Shown: positions 11,087 to 23,097, counted from the stretch's first letter. The stretch is DNA of 64,000 bases from Siphonodentalium dalli (GCA_032622095.1 CP136068.1:164815465-164879464); one strand, 5' to 3'. A program made the numbers and translations. The notes: a model not told the origin generated them from the letters alone.

Positions 11087-12415
11087 TCTATACTATATAT
11101 TTTGAGACTTCGTATATGTGTGTGTGTGTGTGTACTTCATAGAATCCAAAACGCGTGTAAAGATTGAGCTCAAACTTCCTATGTAAGTGTCAAATCACAC
11201 CGACACGACCGTGGTCGCGGTTTAGGGAAGCTCAGAGCACCCGTTCTCCAATCTCAAATCACCGCAAAGGCACGGCGGGGGTTAATCAAGTGATTATTTA
11301 ATGAGCGTTTGTTTTTGACGCATCTCTATAAAGAGCGTCTGTTTCCCATTCAACGTTATTAGCATGCATCTGCAGAGTTATACGGGAACATTGAGTGCTT
11401 GCCTATGCGGGCAGATTTATTGGAGCTCTTACAACATCATTGTTATAGTATGTATGACACTTAGGTCAGGGCTTAGGGGGGGGGGTAGTTATAGGCATAA
11501 CGCTTCTCAGAAATCCCGGTTACAAACCAACACTCACAATTTCGTATTTATGCAAACGTTATCGCTCGAAATTTATTCCCTGCGAGCACGGATGGCGCGC
11601 TTTGTTTTTACAGTATATACCGAAATCATCCCAGATAATCAAGAATATAGCATCAGATTTCTCCCCAGATATACCGTTATAAAGCTACTGGAATCTGCCA
11701 ATCTATACTATATATTTTGAGAACTACGTATATATATATATATATGTATATATATGTGGGTACTTCGTAGAATCGAAAACGCGTGTAGGAACGGGCATCC
11801 CCACGGCAATGTCGGCTTATAAGACATCTTTACTACACATGACAGCCGATGGACAATTGGTCTCTATATATGTACCAAAATTACGCCGCGTTGGTGACTG
11901 GCAAATTCCAGGGAATGCCGATTGAGCTCAAACTTGCTACCTACGGGAAGTGTCATATATATGAGTGTGTCCTTTATAGACTCGAACCGATTGAGCTCAA
12001 ACTTGCTAAATATTGACTGGGAAATTCCAGGGAATGCCGATTGAGCTCAAACTTGCTACCTACGGGAAGTGTCATATATATGTGTGTGTCCTTTATAGAC
12101 TCGAACCGATTGAGCTCAAACTTGCTAAATACGGGAAGCGTCATGGACGGGTTCATTGAAAAAAAAAAATCGGGTAAAATTGAAAAACAAAATTAAATAG
12201 GCACAATTAACTCCTTGAAAAACCAAAAAAAATCGGGTAAAATTTAAAAACAAAAAATTCAATTAAAAAATTAAAAAAGCACAATTAACTCATTGAAAAA
12301 CAAAATAATTAACTCATTGCTGCAAATGCAGCACAAGTGTCTCGGAACCTGTTGCAATTGCTTTTTCGAACAAAGCCATGGGACGAATGCCGCCAGTGGC
12401 GGGCTAACCTGCTAG
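11087..12415 (+). mobile_element. Chimeric type A Helitron-like element with internal insertions
   Basis: Starts and ends like type A (CTAG 12412-12415). About 160 bp (near 11390-11550, with a G-run at 11477) interrupts the sequence that reads GGGAACGCAAACG in other copies. At 11705 a second 5'-like terminus TCTATACTATATATTTTG appears inside the element, followed by a new TA microsatellite and about 150 bp not found in other copies. A duplicated GAATGCCGATTGAGCTC block follows, then a different A-rich tail with two AAATCGGGTAAAAT repeats (12169, 12229). It looks like a recombinant of at least two elements. Confidence 0.6.
11809..11925 (+). other. Short open frame (38 codons) in the chimeric element, possible captured fragment
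   Basis: An ATG at 11809 opens a 38-codon frame, beginning MSAYKTSLLHMTADGQLVS, in the part of the chimeric element absent from all other copies. The last residues run into the shared element sequence and stop at TGA 11923-11925. The composition looks more protein-like than the flanking repeat, and Helitrons often capture gene pieces. I do not recognise it, and a chance frame this short is quite possible. Confidence 0.2.
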
Positions 12416-13130
12416 TCTATTATATATTTTGGAAGATCTGTCTGTGTGTGTGTGTGTGTGTGAGGGTGTGTGAGGGTGTGTGTGTGTGTGTGTGTGTTCG
12501 CGATGAACTCGAAAACGGCCGACCCGATTTCGATGAAACTTCGTATGTGAGGATACTATCGGTCGGGAATTGGCATAGGCATGTTAATTTTCAGATCCGA
12601 GGTCAACTTTTCACGTGCCGAGGTCAAATCTGTTTTTACGCCGTTTTTCGCTAATATATTTCAGTTCGGTGCTCACAAATCGATTCGATATAGCGCGAAT
12701 AATAAATTGCCAGTCTTTCCAATGATGTATCACACGCCTGTGTACGTTTAAAGTTTCTACCTTAATTATCGGGAAGAACGCAGGACCATGCTTCGCTCAT
12801 CGAAAAACATTCCGTAAATATATTATGCCGTCAACAGATCGTGACGTGATCGCGTTTAACTCTTAACCGGCCGATGTCGCGTTAACTCATCACCGGCCGA
12901 GGTATCCGCAAATGACATTGGGCAATATATATATCTCGGAAACTGGTGGAGCTATCGACTTGAAATTTGGTATGTGAATGTATCTTGCCCCGGATACGAA
13001 TTTTATCGGGTCGCCGAGCCCGTGCGACGCCAGCTTCGCGCATGCGCAGACCCGATCTCGGAAACGGGTGGAGCTATCGACTTGAAATTTGGTTTTTGAA
13101 TAGCCCCGACGAAGTCGGGTCACCTTCTAG
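12416..13130 (+). mobile_element. Helitron-like element, divergent type C, right border of array
   Basis: Starts TCTATTATATATTTTGG directly after CTAG. It has a long TG microsatellite, GATTTCGATGAAACTTCG motifs, and one and a half GAGATCTCGG-type repeats related to the type B minisatellite (12930-13100). The 3' end has a different hairpin, CCCGAC-GAA-GTCGGG, then TCACCTT and CTAG at 13127-13130, followed by a T as expected for an A|T target. This is the last CTAG junction, so it marks the end of the concatemer. Confidence 0.65.
12436..12501. repeat. TG microsatellite
   Basis: Two long TG runs separated by GAGGGTGTGTGAGGG, sitting just inside the 5' end of the type C element. Shorter TG or TA runs occupy the same place in types A and B, so the microsatellite is a structural feature of the family. 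Confidence 0.85.
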
Positions 13131-15098
13131 TATACATATATATTTCAACTGAAAACATATGGCTACAAAAGCTTACGAGTGAGACTTACGTTATACAGAA
13201 CGGTATTTTCTTATTTGTGCCGCGCATGTCGGGACAGTGATCACAACTGACAATAGATACGGCATTACATACGCTCCATATTTGACAATAAGTTTAGGAT
13301 GGCATCCAAATTGGCCAACAAAATCGAAGCTTCTCACATTTTCCTTCACAAACGTGACTGAGTTCGTTATCTGGGGACAAGGGAATTGTTAATCATGAGT
13401 TCACTGGTAACCACAAACAGACATTAGAACCTTACTATTGTTTCAATTAATTTAAGATAATGAGTAATTGTTTGTCTTAAAGGTGGATTATCTGTTTGTA
13501 AACATGTATTATATAGTTACCGGGGTATAAAATATTAGATCTGAGTCGAAGACTCCTGTCCGGAAATGCTTCCATCGATTAATATTGATTTTATTTCGAA
13601 TATTTTCGGTTCTAAAAAGGTGTGGTTGTTTAGCTAACGAACAATAGTAGTTACTGTTAACAGAAACCAGAATTTTATTGCGTAATTTTGTCACAAATAA
13701 ACGTTAAATATACCCATTATCGCTCATACCTATGGAATAAAACAATACAACCAATCAATCTGGGACATTTTACGTCCGGTGCATAGCCATAGGAACAGCC
13801 TAATGCTCTCTATCGCTATATGGTATCACCCGAATGGTCTGTTCTAAAAATAGACAAATAAACGGGCCCAATAAAATATTCGAAATAAAATCAATATTAA
13901 TTGATAGAAGCCATTCCGGACAGGGGTCTTCAGTTCATATTGATTATTATATACCCACGCAACTATTTAAAATTTGTTATTTAAAGAGATAATCCATCTT
14001 TAAGGACTATAGATACTCATTTATTGGGGGGAATACTTGATACAAGTCGGTGTATAGAAAGATTGAAACAATCATCACTAATATGTGCCTTTTGGATCAG
14101 TTTAGATAAGTAATATCAATTTATATAATGTTTCTGAAGAAAATTTAAATTGTATGCCCAAATGACCAATCTCCAATTTGCATATCTCTGATGTGTTCAG
14201 GTGAAATATTTAATATTAAAGAAATTAGTTGTTATACAGAGGATTTTTTGTCAATAAAGAAATGACTTTTGCAGTATATAATATTGTGTTGCCAAACAGT
14301 TTTCAAGACATGCTACTACTTCCTGTTCTATAATTTGAGTAGCTATGGTCTTTAAATGTTCTCTCACTCTACTCATAATATGAGTCGTCAAAATTCACAC
14401 TATTTCGGTTATTGTAGACTTTCTCACATACATCGTTACATGGTTAGTCTGCGCTGAAACAAGATCATGTGTCAGATTCACATGAATCTTTGCAGCCAAA
14501 GCTCAGTTGTCACAGTCGATCGGGAGGAAGTATAATCCGTCTGGTTTGTAGGGCTCAATCAAAGAGCGACCAGTCATGGCTGTCATGACATGGTACACCA
14601 GGCTTGGGAGTTAGTATGATGTGCCACTGATATAGTTCGCACGAAGATGTTGGTGTGATTTCTTAAGGAGTATGTGGCTGCTGGAGGTATGTTGCTGAAG
14701 GTATCGCTGAAGATGTTTTCCAGTGTTCGGTTATACAACATAAGAACGTGTGCACTAATTTATCGAATAGACTACATTATAGCCCACCATAATATAGCCC
14801 ACATGCAAACTCTTGGTAGGATATATAGTGTCACCGTCAACATTAATATATTACACAAATTGATGCAAATTTAAAGTCGCATCACATTTTACTGCTTTCG
14901 ACTATTAAGTCAAACGGATTAATTGTATAGGTATTTGTGAATGTCGTAGCCTGTCAACGCGTGAGTTAGAGGCATTGTTTCACACACCTCATTGGACAAT
15001 ACTGTCCGCTATGTCGTTCACGGAAATGACACATGACCTATTTTTGGATTCAGTATGAAGAATTATCCTAGCTCCTATTCATTGATAGACATAACATT
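13131..15098. other. No gene seen; contains one foldback element
   Basis: Open frames are short and not recognisable. The only structure I can support is the foldback at 13432-14075, listed separately. Confidence 0.5.
13432..14075. repeat. Foldback (inverted-repeat) element
   Basis: Left arm about 13432-13600 and right arm about 13865-14075 are imperfect reverse complements. Shared blocks include GGATTATCT (13484 and its complement near 13990), CCTGTCCGGAA (13555 / 13917) and AATATTGATTTTATTTCGAA (13580 / 13878). The loop is about 265 bp. This fits a MITE or foldback transposon; no terminal duplication was identified. Confidence 0.6.
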
Positions 15099-15119
15099 CT
15101 AGTATTTCGACATGTACGT

Positions 15120-15215
15120 CAGTGGAATACAAATAATAACTAGCTTCCGACCAAGGCGTGCCGCATTGGCTGCATGTAACAGTATACATGTATCCCCTTC
15201 CTCGTGGTAACATAC
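15120..15215 (-). pseudogene. Relic of a multicopy invertebrate CXC-family protein (HEE-D-T motif)
   Basis: A minus-strand frame (15099-15317) contains YHEEGDTCILLHAANAARLG followed by a hydrophobic strand. This resembles the HEEADTR-LLHA-AA segment of large uncharacterised invertebrate proteins that often end in a tesmin/TSO1-like CXC domain. Only this segment is recognisable; sequence on both sides has lost the frame. A separate decayed copy of the same protein family lies at 40.7-43.6 kb. Recognition is from the motif alone. Confidence 0.45.
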
Positions 15216-15319
15216 TAGCACGATATCAGGAACCATATCAAGTGACATTCGACCCCATGGCAAACACATGTAGATTCTGCACTCGACCATTCGCGAACAA
15301 AAATAGAAGCTTGTCAATG

Positions 15320-18300
15320 AGTCTTTTTTATCACCGCCTGATAAATATTTGGCATTGTCTGGAACTGTATCATAGACACAGGATGTGTGAAGCCTTGCTT
15401 AAATACCAGGATTGTATTCCCGGGTTGCAGGAATAAGGTAGCATAATGACTTATTCTGAAAAAGAATTGCAATGTATCATATTATGCAAGAACTTCAACA
15501 ATCTACTAATATCGATGATGACCTACTTAACAATGTACATCCTGCCAAGAATGTGTATGTGCTTTATGTGACAAGCCGACTTGTATTCAAGTCGACGAAT
15601 TGCGATAATGTTTCTCCTGTTGTTAAACGAGAACAATAACAAGACTGCAGACGTCTTAAGCAACACTTTTTTCTTTCAAACTATCAGGCAATTACTTGGC
15701 ACAATAACTCAACCCATTCTGGAATGCCATGTCCTTATAGCCCTATGCAATTTGGGCTCCATATATAGTCCTATGTTGTGTGGCATATATAACCATAGCC
15801 CTATCTATAGTGTACAAGATACATGTTAATGGTTATATAATAAGAACGCCAGGCATTGTGGCATGAGGCGTCCCTAAAGTATGTCCCTTTACCTATATGC
15901 CCGTTTGAGTGTCATGTATATAATGTTATCCCTGGACACAGAGCGGGAATAGTCAGCACCCAGATGCACATGCATAAAAACGAATCTATAATGAATTAAT
16001 GATGAAGCAAGATTCAGGCGTAATCATGATCGGCCAGTCAACTCTCATTGTCTTTTTCATGCCCTTCGGGTTCATAGCAAAGATCAACACCATGCTACTA
16101 TTATAATCTTCGGATTGTTAACAAACCCAAATGATTTCAGTTGACCCAGAATATATACCCACAAGCTGGGCAGAAACATAACGGCTAAACAGAGTCGAAT
16201 ATTTTTCCTAAAATCCTGAAGCACTGAACCTTTTGTCATGCAGTGTATCGAATCGGCCCGGTCCGTCTCCAGCGCTAATATATAATCAAGCCATGGGAGT
16301 ACTGCTTGTCTCCCTCAAGGTTGAAAATAGGTCTGGCTACAATGACCCCGCTACAGAAGTACCGATATAGAAAGCACAGTCACCGTGCACGAGACATATG
16401 GGTGCATGGGATTATATGGGTTTGGTTTTCCTTGACGGCCATCGCATGGTCGCTGCGCGAGGGGCCCGGAAGCCCTACATGTCAACAACGCATTGATGGC
16501 ACTTCATCCCTATTCAAATGCAGTTATAGAACTACTGAGATTTGCAATTGGCTACAATGATTCATGCGAATTGTTATTTGGCCGCCGACATGTCTGGATG
16601 TGAGGATATCTGCATGGAATAACCGAAGTAGTGCCAATTTTGACTTAACTGGCTACCCTGAGGATGAGCAGAGTTATTGGGCATTTTCGTCAATCAATTA
16701 TTCATCACAATAGATGTGTTGGTACAAGATATTAGAGTTCTTTAGTTTGTTGAGGAGCACCAGTGAATGCATTCTTAATGAACAATTACATTATCCCCAT
16801 ATGACGAACCCAGTTTAATTTGTGTCGGTAAGTTTGAAAATCATCGATGTTGGTGGCCGTTTTGGGTGCCATCTTAAAACAATTATCAAACATGAAGTGT
16901 CCGATGCTGTATATATCGTCAATTGTGTCTAGTGTCACAAAATGCGCCACAAAATAAGAAAATACCTCCCAGTAAAACGTAAGTCTCACTCACCAGCCTT
17001 TGCTAACCATATGTGACCAGTTTAAATATATATTTTATCGGCTTTGTACAAAAATTCAAATAAAAATTGTAAATATGTGAAATATTTCACAAAAAAGTGA
17101 TCATGTGAGGTTTTATGAATTTACATTTCTGGACCAGTATCCTCATGTGACCTTTCCACACCCCTATCAAAATTTAATCACAATGTTGTAAAATTTTGAG
17201 AAATTAGTAAAAAATACCATTTTCCCCCAAATTTTCATCTTAGAACATGTTCGGACAAGGATGTTTATAATTCCAATTCATCAACCTCTACATTGTTTTA
17301 ATGTAATTTTATGCCCTTAAAGCCTTCTTTGCATGCGGCATTCTAAGTGTAAACTATGCAATTCATTTTTCTGAGAAAATTATATTTTAGGGGGTGTGGT
17401 TAGGTTTATGCCCACAGCGCATTTTCACAGAAATATAATTATCAGTCCATCATCCAATTTTTGAGATATGTTACGCGTCAATAGCCCATGTGTTTCACAA
17501 GTTACAGCCAATTATATGTGACACTAGTTTTCAAAATTCAAGTATTTTTCGCAACTTCAAAATATTTATCGCAATTTTTTCGAACTAGCTTATACGTTGG
17601 TCCAGTGTTGTATCTCATGTTGTTTTATGGTGATCTGTAATTAATATAAACGATGTCTTGTTCACTTTATAACCACAGTCATATTTTTATACGCTGTCAC
17701 TTGTACTCGATGAAATTTTTATTTTAATAAGGGGTAGGAGTTGTCTTCCTTGAAAAAATCTATTTTGGGACACATTCTGAAGCGGGCAACAAGCAAATCG
17801 GATGCGTCATATAATGACCTTTAATTTGATATATAAAAACCTTTGTTGGAGGGGGGGGGGGTGCAGCCAACTTCTAAACTAGAGGCTTTCTGATAATTGG
17901 CCCACGGACTAATATGGGTGTTCACATTCAGGTAGGACCATGGAAATTGGCACACATCTATAGGGTAGACCATGGGAGTTTGTTCGAAGCGAGGATCAAA
18001 TTTACAGACACATCACATGACATTGAAGTCAATGTCATCAACATGAATTTCCAATATAGGTTGCCTGGAATGTGCACTTATATATGAGAGCTGAGCTGGC
18101 ATGAATTGTGCATATTATTCATTATTTGATACTGACTAATATGGTATTTTGTATTGGTTATATGATAATTTGAATGATTTTATTAACCTTTATCTTTAAA
18201 TTTCGTCAAATATGATATCAGTTTCTTAAAGGTACCCAATCCGATTCGATGGTCCCCATATCATTAGATTCCAACAACATTTTTTTCATTGCCGCTTCAG

Positions 18301-19452
18301 TTATCAGAATGGATTAATTGCCCAAAAAATAGTGCTAACCATGCAGTCAACTATATTATAAAATTGCCAAAAACGTATTATTTATCAATATTTTGTTCAA
18401 CTCGAAATGCAGATACGGTATTATGATGAATAAAAGATCGAGTGAGCAAAGTACGTTCGAACCCGTGTTTCATCATTCCAGACACTTAATCACCAAGTCT
18501 TATCATCGACTATATATATACCATTAGACTTAGAGGCCAATTATTCATTTTCAGAACATTAATATTGCATTGTCAATAGTTTAGACTGGCATATAGTAAT
18601 AATCAAAATGTATACCTCAGTCGTATTTTAATTCGCGCAGTACTATTTTCGCTCAGTTTCGAGCACTTTACATTCGCGCACATATCTGCGCGAATTCAAA
18701 ACTGACTAAAATATTTTCGTAAATATCTTTGATCTGATAACAGTTTCAGTTCTTAGTCGTTTCTGAAGACACATGTGTATATTAAACACAATCGCGGCGG
18801 GTGTATACATCTTGTAGACCATAACTGCATCATCATTTTGTTGCGATGATGGATGTTTACAATGTATATGATCCAATTAATTATACTGATTAAAATAGTT
18901 ATGGATTGGATATCAATGAAATAAACTCGTAAATAGAAAAAAACACAAAAGCGAATACACAAAGACTTGGCTGCAGGCTGTGGTCACGGTACCCATGGGG
19001 ATATGGGGGCGTGCTTTCATGCACACAATCTAGAATGTTATTTCTTACAAGCATCTTACGACCTTACGATATACCATGATTTGTACATCGCTTGCCGTTG
19101 AGTAATGGTTTTGAATTTATGATATTGGTTAACCGAATTTAAATACAGGTCTACATGTATACCAGTTATTATCCATTCCGTGTCCAACATTTTGTAATGT
19201 GTGTACTTCATTAACATAATGAAGTACTGGTACTAGTTTTCGCTCCGTTTTAAATTCGCGCACTGCGCGAAAAAATAGTACTGCGATTCTATTAGTAGTC
19301 AGATGGTTACTGTTACTGCACAGAGTGGATTAGAAACCCTAAATGGTATACCGTGTATGACAGGGGCATCTGTTTTTGCAGATGAAAATGTCGAACCAGT
19401 TAATTCAGTCACCACCTGCTAGGGGTGTGGGGACGAGAGGCCTTCCTCAAAT
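15320..19452. other. No gene seen
   Basis: About 4.1 kb of AT-rich sequence. Open frames are short, unconserved in appearance and not recognised. A G-run lies near 17850. Sequence rich in TTCGCGCA / TGCGCGAA lies near 18630-18700, and a related stretch near 19245-19275, suggesting two pieces of one old repeat. Confidence 0.5.
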
Positions 19453-19743
19453 ATGAAAATCTGTTCACTAAATGTCGGTGGTATTTTGAGTCGTCTTGAC
19501 GACCCGGAATTCGTAAACGTTATGTCCAATTACGATATTATTTGTCTTCAAGAAACCAAAACCGACGATCTAGACACAATTGATATTACAGGTTTCAAAG
19601 TCCTATTATTTCAAAACAGACAAACTGTGTCAAGATATAGGTCTGGGGGTCTATGTGTGCTCGTGCGAGAAAATATGAGAAATTATGTTGAAGTATTGAA
19701 GATCCGAAATGATTTTATTATCTGGTTTAAAATTAAAACCCCT
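19453..19743 (+). pseudogene. LINE endonuclease domain, N-terminal part
   Basis: The frame starts MKICSLNVGGILSRL and continues to IICLQETKTDD: the asparagine and glutamate motifs at the start of an exonuclease/endonuclease/phosphatase fold. It then runs to NDFIIWFKIKTP, where the inserted element begins. The rest of the open frame, to 19893, belongs to the insertion. The endonuclease would nick target DNA to prime reverse transcription. Confidence 0.8.
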
Positions 19744-19815
19744 GGGGTGCTATTCACCGACTGGGTTTATAATATAGTCCAGGTAGTTTTACGAGGCGAC
19801 GCTCAATGCGAAGCT
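19744..19815 (+). repeat. Left terminal inverted repeat of inserted transposon
   Basis: GGGGTGCTATTCACC, then TTTATAATATAGTCCAGGTAGTTTTA and a more diverged stretch. It pairs with the complement of 23098-23172, where the matching block reads TTTATAAACCAGGTAGTTTA. Confidence 0.65.
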
Positions 19816-19955
19816 ATCGGTGGACATGTCGATGGGAAGACATCGCCGCGCCATATAGGATTATCCAATCAAGGTGATTGGCGTCAATCATAGATTGACC
19901 ACCGGTCACATAAACATGCTGCGTGTAACAGTACACGTTTGTACACATTTCAACA

Positions 19956-20006
19956 ATGAGCAACCGAGGAAAAGGACGTGGGGCAAAATATACCACCGAA
20001 GACATG
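19956..20006 (+). pseudogene. Start of a Myb/SANT-like protein in inserted transposon
   Basis: ATG at 19956 opens MSNRGKGRGAKYTTEDM, then a run of more than ten G. The fragment looks like the basic leader and first residues (YTTED) of a Myb/SANT-like domain whose helices appear at 22660-22832. The G-run here and the C-run before the second fragment form an inverted pair, so a secondary element may have split the exon. Linkage of the two pieces is inferred. Confidence 0.35.
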
Positions 20007-20249
20007 GGGGGGGGGGGGTCTACAAATAAAATCCGTATATAGGGCCGGGGTGGGTGGGTGGTCCAGAGGCCGAAACAATCGTGCTTGTAATTTTTTTTCC
20101 AAAATGGGTTTTTTCAAACAATTTACAAGTACTGACCATGTAATGTTGTTTGTAAGCATGTTAGTATCATGTTTGTTGGCATGTGGCTATATAGACAGCA
20201 ATAGTGACTATTTAGCCTCAGATTTAGCAACATTCTGGATTTAACAGGA

Positions 20250-20760
20250 TCCCGTCCCACTTCTCAGTGGAAAACCGTAATTTAGTAAAAAATCATGTAT
20301 TACCCAGTTGTATTACCCGAATAAAAGTAATAAAAAAAAATGTATCACACATACTACATGGTGAATACTCAATGATGACTATATATCATTAACCCGATTG
20401 TTGCATAACATGAAATTGAAAAGGGTATCTCATAAATTTATAATGTCTGAAATACTCACGGTGTCTTGTTCTGGCATGCAATCAAATTCATTCCTTTTGG
20501 TTATTTCTCATCTTGAATGATTGCAAGTAATGTTAATTTGCAGCACTTATCCAAATAAAACTGAATTGGTTATGCTGAATGACCGTTACTGTTTATTGTT
20601 CAGACAATCCCAACTGAAGGTGACGCTATTCTCCTTGAATTTACGAACTTCGTCTTGAAGCTTAAATACTGCTCAACAAGACTAAACTACAATACTAATT
20701 GTATACTGTTATCGCTTACAAATAGATGCACTGAAATAATGTGATGCATTCAGATGCTTT
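20250..20760. other. No gene seen, inside inserted transposon
   Basis: AT-rich sequence with no recognisable frame. It separates the first Myb-like fragment from the duplicated block. Confidence 0.4.
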
Positions 20761-22505
20761 GAGAAATGACATTCTTCAATATCTTCATCTGACTGAGACT
20801 ATACTGCAGACTCTAGTGCAGAAATATACATACAAATGGTTGAGTTATAATAATGTGTTTACGGGTGGAACCAAGTTGGTAGCTCTGGTATGCATCGACA
20901 GGCAAAACCTGTGATATGCAGTAATATCTGCACACATCCTTCCCGTATCATTCAGGTCTATCACCATACCAAACCACTTCAAAATTCGACAACTCTTATA
21001 TGGCAAAAACTTTGTACGGATTGAATTTCATAAACAGGGCCCATGGATAACTCTGGTAGGCATTGGTACTCACAATCCGTGATATTATGCATATTCGTTC
21101 CCCATTTCTGGTTCATCACATGTCATAGAGCATCAAAATATGACAACCGACTATTGAGGTATGATGCAAAATGTGTGTACGGACGGACGCACGGACGGGT
21201 CGAGACGTCAACTTATACCCGCCGACTAATATCGGGGGTATAATAACCATATATCTATGTGTATACCTAACCAAAACAATTTCCCTCCTCACCCACCCCG
21301 GTGGATAAGACTAAAGAGTTCTTTGATCATGCACAAATAATTGTAGAACCCCTGACCTGTTTACCACTATTTACACTGGCCAGTGTTCTCTGTCAGACTA
21401 AACACGCTCGATATATTAAGGCTATAATGCGGTCTAGGGCAATTTGTGACATACAGTGTACCTACACAATGCTTTATTATTGTTGTTAGATACTGGAAAC
21501 ACCAGGACACACCTGGAAATACAGTTTATTTTTCGTTTTTCTGACCTGTGCTTTACCGATTAAGGATGTTATTGCTTGAGTCTTAATTTTACACACATTG
21601 CACCAAAAAGGGATAGTGGAATGGATTGAAAGGCAGTTAACACAGTTATTGAAGAACGGCTAAAAAACAAATTTGGACATTCTTCAATGTCTTCAAAGTT
21701 CAAACTAAAATCAAGAATAAAATCTGACTGAGACTATACTGCAGACTCTAGTGCACAAATATACATACACATGGTTGAGTTATAATAATGCAAAATGTGT
21801 TTACGGATGGAACCAGGTGGTAGCTCTGGTATGCATCGGCAGGCGAAACCTGTAATATGCAGTAATATCTGCATACATCCTTCCCCTATAATTCAGGTCT
21901 GTCACCATACCAAACCACTTCAAAAATCGACAACCGACACTTCAACTTATACATGTATTGCAAAAACTTTGTACCGACTCTTGAGTTATAATGCAAAATG
22001 TTTGTACGGACGGACGGACGGCTCGAGACGTCAACTATATGTCCGCCGACTAATATCGGGGGGGGGGTATAATAACCATATATCTATGTGTATACCTAAC
22101 CAAAACATTTCCCCTCCTCACCTCACCCGGTGGATAAGAATAAATAGTTCTTTGGTCATGCACAAGTAATTGTAGAACCCCTGACCTGTTTACCACTATT
22201 TACACTAGCCAGTGTTCTCTGTCAGACAAAACACGCTCGATATATTAAGGCTATAATACAGTCTAGGGCAATTTGTGACATACATGCAGTGTACATACAC
22301 AATGTTTTATTATTGTTGTTAGATACTGGAAACACCAGGAATCACCTGGAAATACAGTTTATTTTTCTGACCTGTGCATTACCGATCAAGCATGTTATTG
22401 CTTGAGTCTTAATTTTACACAGTTTGCACCAGAAAAGGATAGTGGAATGGGATTGAAAGGCAGTTAACACAGTTATTGAAGAACGGCTAAAAAAAACTCT
22501 GAAAT
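20761..22505 (+). repeat. Direct duplication of about 0.8-0.9 kb
   Basis: Copy 1 (about 20761-21675) and copy 2 (about 21690-22505) share CTGACTGAGACTATACTGCA (20789 / 21725), the CAGTAATATCTGCA block (20922 / 21862), GACCTGTTTACCACTATTTA (21353 / 22183) and AGGCAGTTAACACAGTTATT (21631 / 22460). Spacing differs (about 830-930 bp) because of internal indels. Copy 1 has extra sequence near 21000-21120. Confidence 0.75.
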
Positions 22506-22659
22506 TTTGATAAAAACATGAGAAAGGAGGTGGGTCCCCAACATTTGGAGGAACAAATTTGCACAAATGGGGTAGTGGGTTCCTCTGGGTCGGAAAAAAC
22601 CTTTTGGGCCCTATATGTGCAATTTTTTCCAGACCCCCCCCCCCCCCACCACACCACTG

Positions 22660-22832
22660 CCGACGAGCGTAAAACTTTTTTGGGATTTGTGGAGAGAAGA
22701 ATCAAAATATTAAAGAACAAAGAAACCGGCACCATTCATCAGCGCCGGACAAATGATGCATGGAAAGAAATGACTTTGGAAATGGCAGGGAAATATCCAA
22801 ACAGAACCAAAACACAAACAAAATTCTTCTGA
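22660..22832 (+). pseudogene. Myb/SANT-like DNA-binding domain fragment
   Basis: The frame reads ADERKTFLGFVERRIKILKN, then KETGTIHQRRTNDAWKEMTL and EMAGKYPNRTKTQ before a stop. The pattern of an acidic start, a long basic helix, K-T linker and a second helix around W-K resembles the Myb/SANT-like domains of transposon-encoded DNA-binding proteins. It is preceded by a C-run (about 22627-22640) and stops early, so it is a fragment. The frame upstream of the C-run is likely spurious. Confidence 0.4.
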
Positions 22833-23097
22833 GACGTTATCTTCTTGGCTCTTCATTTCCACACTGTGCTTATTAAAAAACCTCATTAATATCATTGACA
22901 CTCATTCTGTTGATATATAAACGCAAGCATAAGTCTCCACACAATTATACGCAAAAAATGATACCGTTATACATGCCGATTGTGGCCGGTGAGTGTTCAC
23001 GAATTAGTCGTGAGATGGCGTCAATTGACAGGTGACAAATCTGATAGATTGGATCAATCACATCATCGACAGCGTGTGTTGTTGGCGCTAAAGCAAA

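Noticed and set aside
16306-16560. 84-codon frame
   Set aside because: No motif, no supporting neighbour, length compatible with chance.
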